In this document: positions 5,761 to 7,740 of the stretch, one piece after another
Layout of the letters: each line of letters opens with the position of its first letter
Position numbering within the stretch: position 1 is the stretch's first letter
Assembly: GCA_002495235.1 (NCBI GenBank)
Contig: DAEG01000094.1
Location: 1-7,740, forward strand
Direction: 5' to 3'
Length of the DNA stretch: 7,740 bases
DNA from: Euryarchaeota archaeon UBA287
GTDB taxonomy: Archaea; Thermoplasmatota; UBA186; UBA287
Made by a program: the position numbers and the translations under genes
The notes under the pieces: model-generated
What the model was told of the DNA's origin: nothing
What the model saw: the letters and a program-made list of their open reading frames with translations, nothing else
Databases searched by the model: none

Positions 5761-6330
5761 CTAGAGGCCAGAAGAGAAGAGCTCCATGGCAGATAGCGCT
5801 TCGCAGCAGAGATCCTCTGTGCTTTTCCTGCCGTCGAGCACCATGATCCTCTTCTCGCTCTGTGCGAGCGACAGATAGGCTTCTCTGACCTCACGAACAA
5901 GCTCCGGATCAAAGCCCTCATCCTTCCTGCTCCTTGCTTCTTCAGGATCCAGGTCTATCAGGAATGTCATGTCCGGCACGGGGAGATCTATCAGGGTGTG
6001 AGCGCGCTTCAGAAGCCCCACGGCTTCGTTCAGGCTCATCCCGTGGCTCTCCGCGATCAGCACACCCTGATACGCATAAGTTGAGTCCGAGTACCTGTCA
6101 CAGAGGACATAATCGTATCTCTTCTGTGCATCCCTGATCTCGATGGCGTGTTCGGCCCTGTCTGCTATGAAGAGGAAGGCCAGAGCGAGGGGGTCCTTGA
6201 GAGAAGGCTTGAGATATCTAGGCTCGTGCGTGAGATATGCTCTATCACCCATGACACCCACCACAGCCTCGGCCAGCGTTGTTTTTCCGCACCCGTCTAT
6301 GCCCTCAAACGTTACGAAGACCAAGCTCAT
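5761..6330 (-). CDS. tmk: Thymidylate kinase
   Basis: This 189-residue P-loop kinase phosphorylates dTMP to dTDP in the cytoplasm. The P-loop is GIDGCGKTT (10-18). It is followed by the TMP-site region HEPRYLK (35-41), ADRAEH (56-61), the DRY motif with its characteristic CDRYSDSTYAYQG (77-89), FLIDLDPEEARSR (123-135) and a lid with R133 and R135. It is somewhat shorter than E. coli Tmk and has EPRY in place of the bacterial EPGGT. It is the last gene of an ipk-fni-tmk series, overlapping fni by 26 bases. The ATG at 6330 directly abuts GGAGGG (6331-6336), too close for normal initiation. A TTG at 6324-6322, two codons later, has an ideal six-base spacer from the same site and may be the real start. 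Either gives an intact enzyme. Confidence 0.92.
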   Translation of the reverse strand: MSLVFVTFEGIDGCGKTTLAEAVVGVMGDRAYLTHEPRYLKPSLKDPLALAFLFIADRAEHAIEIRDAQKRYDYVLCDRYSDSTYAYQGVLIAESHGMSLNEAVGLLKRAHTLIDLPVPDMTFLIDLDPEEARSRKDEGFDPELVREVREAYLSLAQSEKRIMVLDGRKSTEDLCCEALSAMELFSSGL

Positions 6331-7369
6331 CCCTCCATTCTTTCAGCCTTCCAGAAAACAGAACCTTTGCGCTTCTGAGCTCGTACACGCTGTTCAAACC
6401 CTGAAGGAACATCGCCCCCTTCAACTCCTCCCTGTACGTCTCGAGCATGGAGACCACATCCCGGTAACCCTTTGTCGCAGGCCCGAGGAAAGGATGAGCA
6501 ACAGACGCGACATCCGCGCCGAGCGCTATGGCCCTTGCTATGTCCACGCCGCTCCTTACGCCTCCAGTGGCTATGACACTCAATCCCATGCCTCTCACCA
6601 TCATCAGGGATATCGGGGTGGGGATCCCCCAGTTCCAGAAGCTCTTGCCGAGATGCTGCAGGATCTCCGAGCCCACAGCCTTTGCCCTGTAGTATTCTAT
6701 GGCGGAGAAGCTCGTGCCGCCGGCACCGCCGACATCTATGCACTTCACACCCGCCGCTTTCAGTCTTTCAGCCACGGGTCGGGATATCCCGCCACCGGTC
6801 TCTTTCACTATGACCGGCACATCAGCACCGGAGACGACCTTGCCTATCGCTCTCAGTATGCCCTTTGCTCTTGTCTCTCCTCCCGGCTGAACGATCTCCT
6901 GGAGAAAATTCAGGTGTATTGCCAGAAAATTGGCGCCAATCGTGTCTATGGCCCGCTGAATGTCCTCCAGCCCGAGAGCCTTCTCATTTTTCTGGTCTAT
7001 GAGCTGTGGCGCGCCTATGTTGGCTATCTTCACAGGCACGTTGTACTTCTTAACAACCGAGTAGCTCCTGACGTTGTCCTCCCTGAACACCGCTCTCTCG
7101 CTCCCGATACCGAAACCTATCTTCAGCTTCGCGCATGCCCGGGCGATGTTCTCGTTTATGGCCCTCGCATCGTCGTAACCGCCGGTCATCGCGGCGATTA
7201 TGAAAGGAAAGCTCAGCTCTCTGCCAAAGAAATCCACCTTCGTGTCTATGCTCTCCATGTCTATGTCCGGCAGGGCATTGTGCAGAAAATCCATGTCCCC
7301 CCAGAAATTGTGCTCGTTCTGCACGTCCTGCGATAGCGCTATCTCAACATGCTCCTCCTTACGCTTCAT
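6305..7369 (-). CDS. fni: Type 2 isopentenyl-diphosphate delta-isomerase (FMN-dependent)
   Basis: This 354-residue FMN/NADPH-dependent isomerase interconverts IPP and DMAPP, giving the starter unit for archaeal isoprenoid lipids. Signatures in order are RKEEH (3-7), AAMTGG (59-64), GIGSERAVFR (87-96), KIANIGA (114-120), HLNFLQE (152-158, with the Gln-Glu pair of the active site), VKETGGGIS (188-196), DVGGAGGTS (212-220), NWGIPT (246-251) and the phosphate-binding ATGGVRSGVD (267-276). The length is normal for the family. The start ATG has a strong site GGAGGT at 7380-7375, five bases away, and overlaps the end of the isopentenyl phosphate kinase gene by 11 bases. That partner makes the IPP used here, so the gene order follows the pathway. 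Confidence 0.95.
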   Translation of the reverse strand: MKRKEEHVEIALSQDVQNEHNFWGDMDFLHNALPDIDMESIDTKVDFFGRELSFPFIIAAMTGGYDDARAINENIARACAKLKIGFGIGSERAVFREDNVRSYSVVKKYNVPVKIANIGAPQLIDQKNEKALGLEDIQRAIDTIGANFLAIHLNFLQEIVQPGGETRAKGILRAIGKVVSGADVPVIVKETGGGISRPVAERLKAAGVKCIDVGGAGGTSFSAIEYYRAKAVGSEILQHLGKSFWNWGIPTPISLMMVRGMGLSVIATGGVRSGVDIARAIALGADVASVAHPFLGPATKGYRDVVSMLETYREELKGAMFLQGLNSVYELRSAKVLFSGRLKEWRDELGLRNV

Positions 7370-7740
7370 ATCTGACCTCCGTCCCTATGAACCCTTCTCC
7401 TCTCGCAGCTCTCAGCAACCGCCCTCTGACGTTCCCGTTAACCACAAAGACTCTTGTCAGCCGGGACAACTCGAGCATTACGTCAAGCTTGCCCTTCATG
7501 CCCCCGGTCACATCCCTGTCATCCGTATCAAATGTGATCTCGCTGCCCTTCACCACTGGCAGGAGCTTCCCCCCATCGGGTCTGTCGTATACGCCGTCCA
7601 CATCCACAACGAACACAGCCCTTGCCGGTTTGAACAGCCTCGAGAGCTCAAGAACGCTCCGGTCGCCTGAACAGATGTAGTAACCGAGCTCATCATCAAA
7701 GCATATGTCTCCATAGGTGACCGGAGTGAAACCTCTGTCA
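7359..7740 (-). CDS. Isopentenyl phosphate kinase, C-terminal part (5' end outside window)
   Basis: The frame is open through the right edge and shows 126 residues plus the stop. Motifs of the amino acid kinase fold, as found in archaeal isopentenyl phosphate kinase, are GFTPVTYGDICFDDELGYY (about 3-21 from the edge), CSGDRSV, FVVDVDGVYD, DVTGGMKGKL, VFVVNG and GEGFIGTEVRY at the end. The enzyme phosphorylates isopentenyl phosphate to IPP in the archaeal mevalonate pathways. The GTG at 7616 is an internal valine of the DVDGVYD strand, not a start, because family sequence continues upstream of it. The adjacent fni strongly supports the assignment. The catalytic N-terminal region with its histidine cannot be seen. 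Confidence 0.92.
   Translation of the reverse strand, partial: DRGFTPVTYGDICFDDELGYYICSGDRSVLELSRLFKPARAVFVVDVDGVYDRPDGGKLLPVVKGSEITFDTDDRDVTGGMKGKLDVMLELSRLTRVFVVNGNVRGRLLRAARGEGFIGTEVRYEA
7375..7380 (-). promoter_or_regulatory. Shine-Dalgarno site for fni
   Basis: On the minus strand this reads GGAGGT, five bases before the ATG at 7369 and inside the 3' end of the kinase gene. It fixes the fni start and shows that fni can be initiated independently within the operon transcript. Confidence 0.7.

Larger units (their letters stand above)
4944..5796 (+). pseudogene. UPF0282 metallo-beta-lactamase-fold protein, broken by three frameshifts
   Basis: Reading from the ATG at 4944 gives an N terminus typical of the archaeal UPF0282 family (PLSFDSMGTRSMCTYVET, then VIDPGVSLG) but stops at 5079-5081 after 45 residues. 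The family sequence continues in the next frame (RYGLPPHD, from 5059) to a stop at 5152, then in the third frame (ADILIVTHYHYDHHNPE, from 5150) to a stop at 5300. It continues again in the frame that reads YFLGRIKG, SHPVPHG, LHTSD, TVIDHHLLRDLEW and MTAAEFAGEEN and ends at 5796. The HxHxDH zinc motif is encoded at 5171-5188. The three breaks correspond to one extra A at 5055-5058, one extra 10-base unit at 5121-5150 and one extra AG at 5267-5276. Removing these 13 bases gives about 279 residues, near family length. Any expressed fragment, such as one starting at GTG 5380, would lack the metal site. The natural role of UPF0282 hydrolases is not established. The 3' end overlaps tmk by 36 bases. 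Confidence 0.87.

Noticed and set aside
5380..5796. Independent 138-residue gene starting at GTG 5380
   Set aside because: Family-like sequence continues upstream of this codon in the same frame back to about 5278, so it is the C-terminal piece of the broken UPF0282 gene.
6143..7336. Long plus-strand open frame (397 codons) opposite fni and tmk
   Set aside because: It is antisense to two clearly recognised genes. Its translation is His-, Tyr- and Arg-rich with no family motif, as expected from the complement of a codon-biased gene.
1..7740. CRISPR array, insertion sequence, tRNA or rRNA gene
   Set aside because: No spaced direct repeats, transposase motifs, terminal inverted repeats or RNA-gene signatures were seen. 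Almost the whole window is filled by recognised genes.

Overview
This 7.7 kb window comes from an archaeal chromosome of roughly even base composition that prefers AGG/AGA for arginine and ATA for isoleucine. The archaeal call rests on an archaeal-type Holliday junction resolvase, two PurP-family (archaeal FAICAR synthetase) genes, isopentenyl phosphate kinase next to type 2 IPP isomerase, a UPF0282 metallo-beta-lactamase-fold gene, and TATA-like boxes about 25 bases upstream of several start codons. A thermoplasmatal or other euryarchaeal lineage fits best, but this is inference and I cannot place it more precisely.

Layout: (1) 1-426, the 3' part of an hjc-like resolvase gene. (2) 457-3169, a tightly overlapping three-gene operon of a divergent PurP paralog, a more canonical PurP paralog and a class I amidotransferase-fold peptidase C26. 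The genes are joined by GTGA and ATGA stop/start overlaps. (3) 3239-3604, an MscL-type mechanosensitive channel with its own promoter and a strong ribosome binding site. (4) 3637-4020, minus strand, a small secreted or lipid-anchored beta-rich protein of unknown role, divergent from (5) 4126-4944, a DppA-type D-aminopeptidase (M55). Coupled to it by an ATGA overlap is (6) 4944-5796, a broken UPF0282 gene. (7) 5761-7740, minus strand, an operon read from right to left: isopentenyl phosphate kinase (its 5' part lies outside), fni, and thymidylate kinase, with short overlaps throughout.

The operon at the right end supplies the last steps to IPP and DMAPP for archaeal isoprenoid lipids, plus dTMP phosphorylation. 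The left operon looks like purine biosynthesis, or an ATP-grasp ligase plus glutamyl-hydrolase module. The most striking observation is the UPF0282 gene. It has three reading-frame breaks, and each is explained by expansion of a simple repeat: one extra A in an A run, one extra unit of a 10-base tandem repeat, and one extra AG in an AG run. Removing 1 + 10 + 2 bases restores an uninterrupted protein of about 279 residues with an intact HxHxDH metal-binding motif. No other gene in the window shows a frame break.
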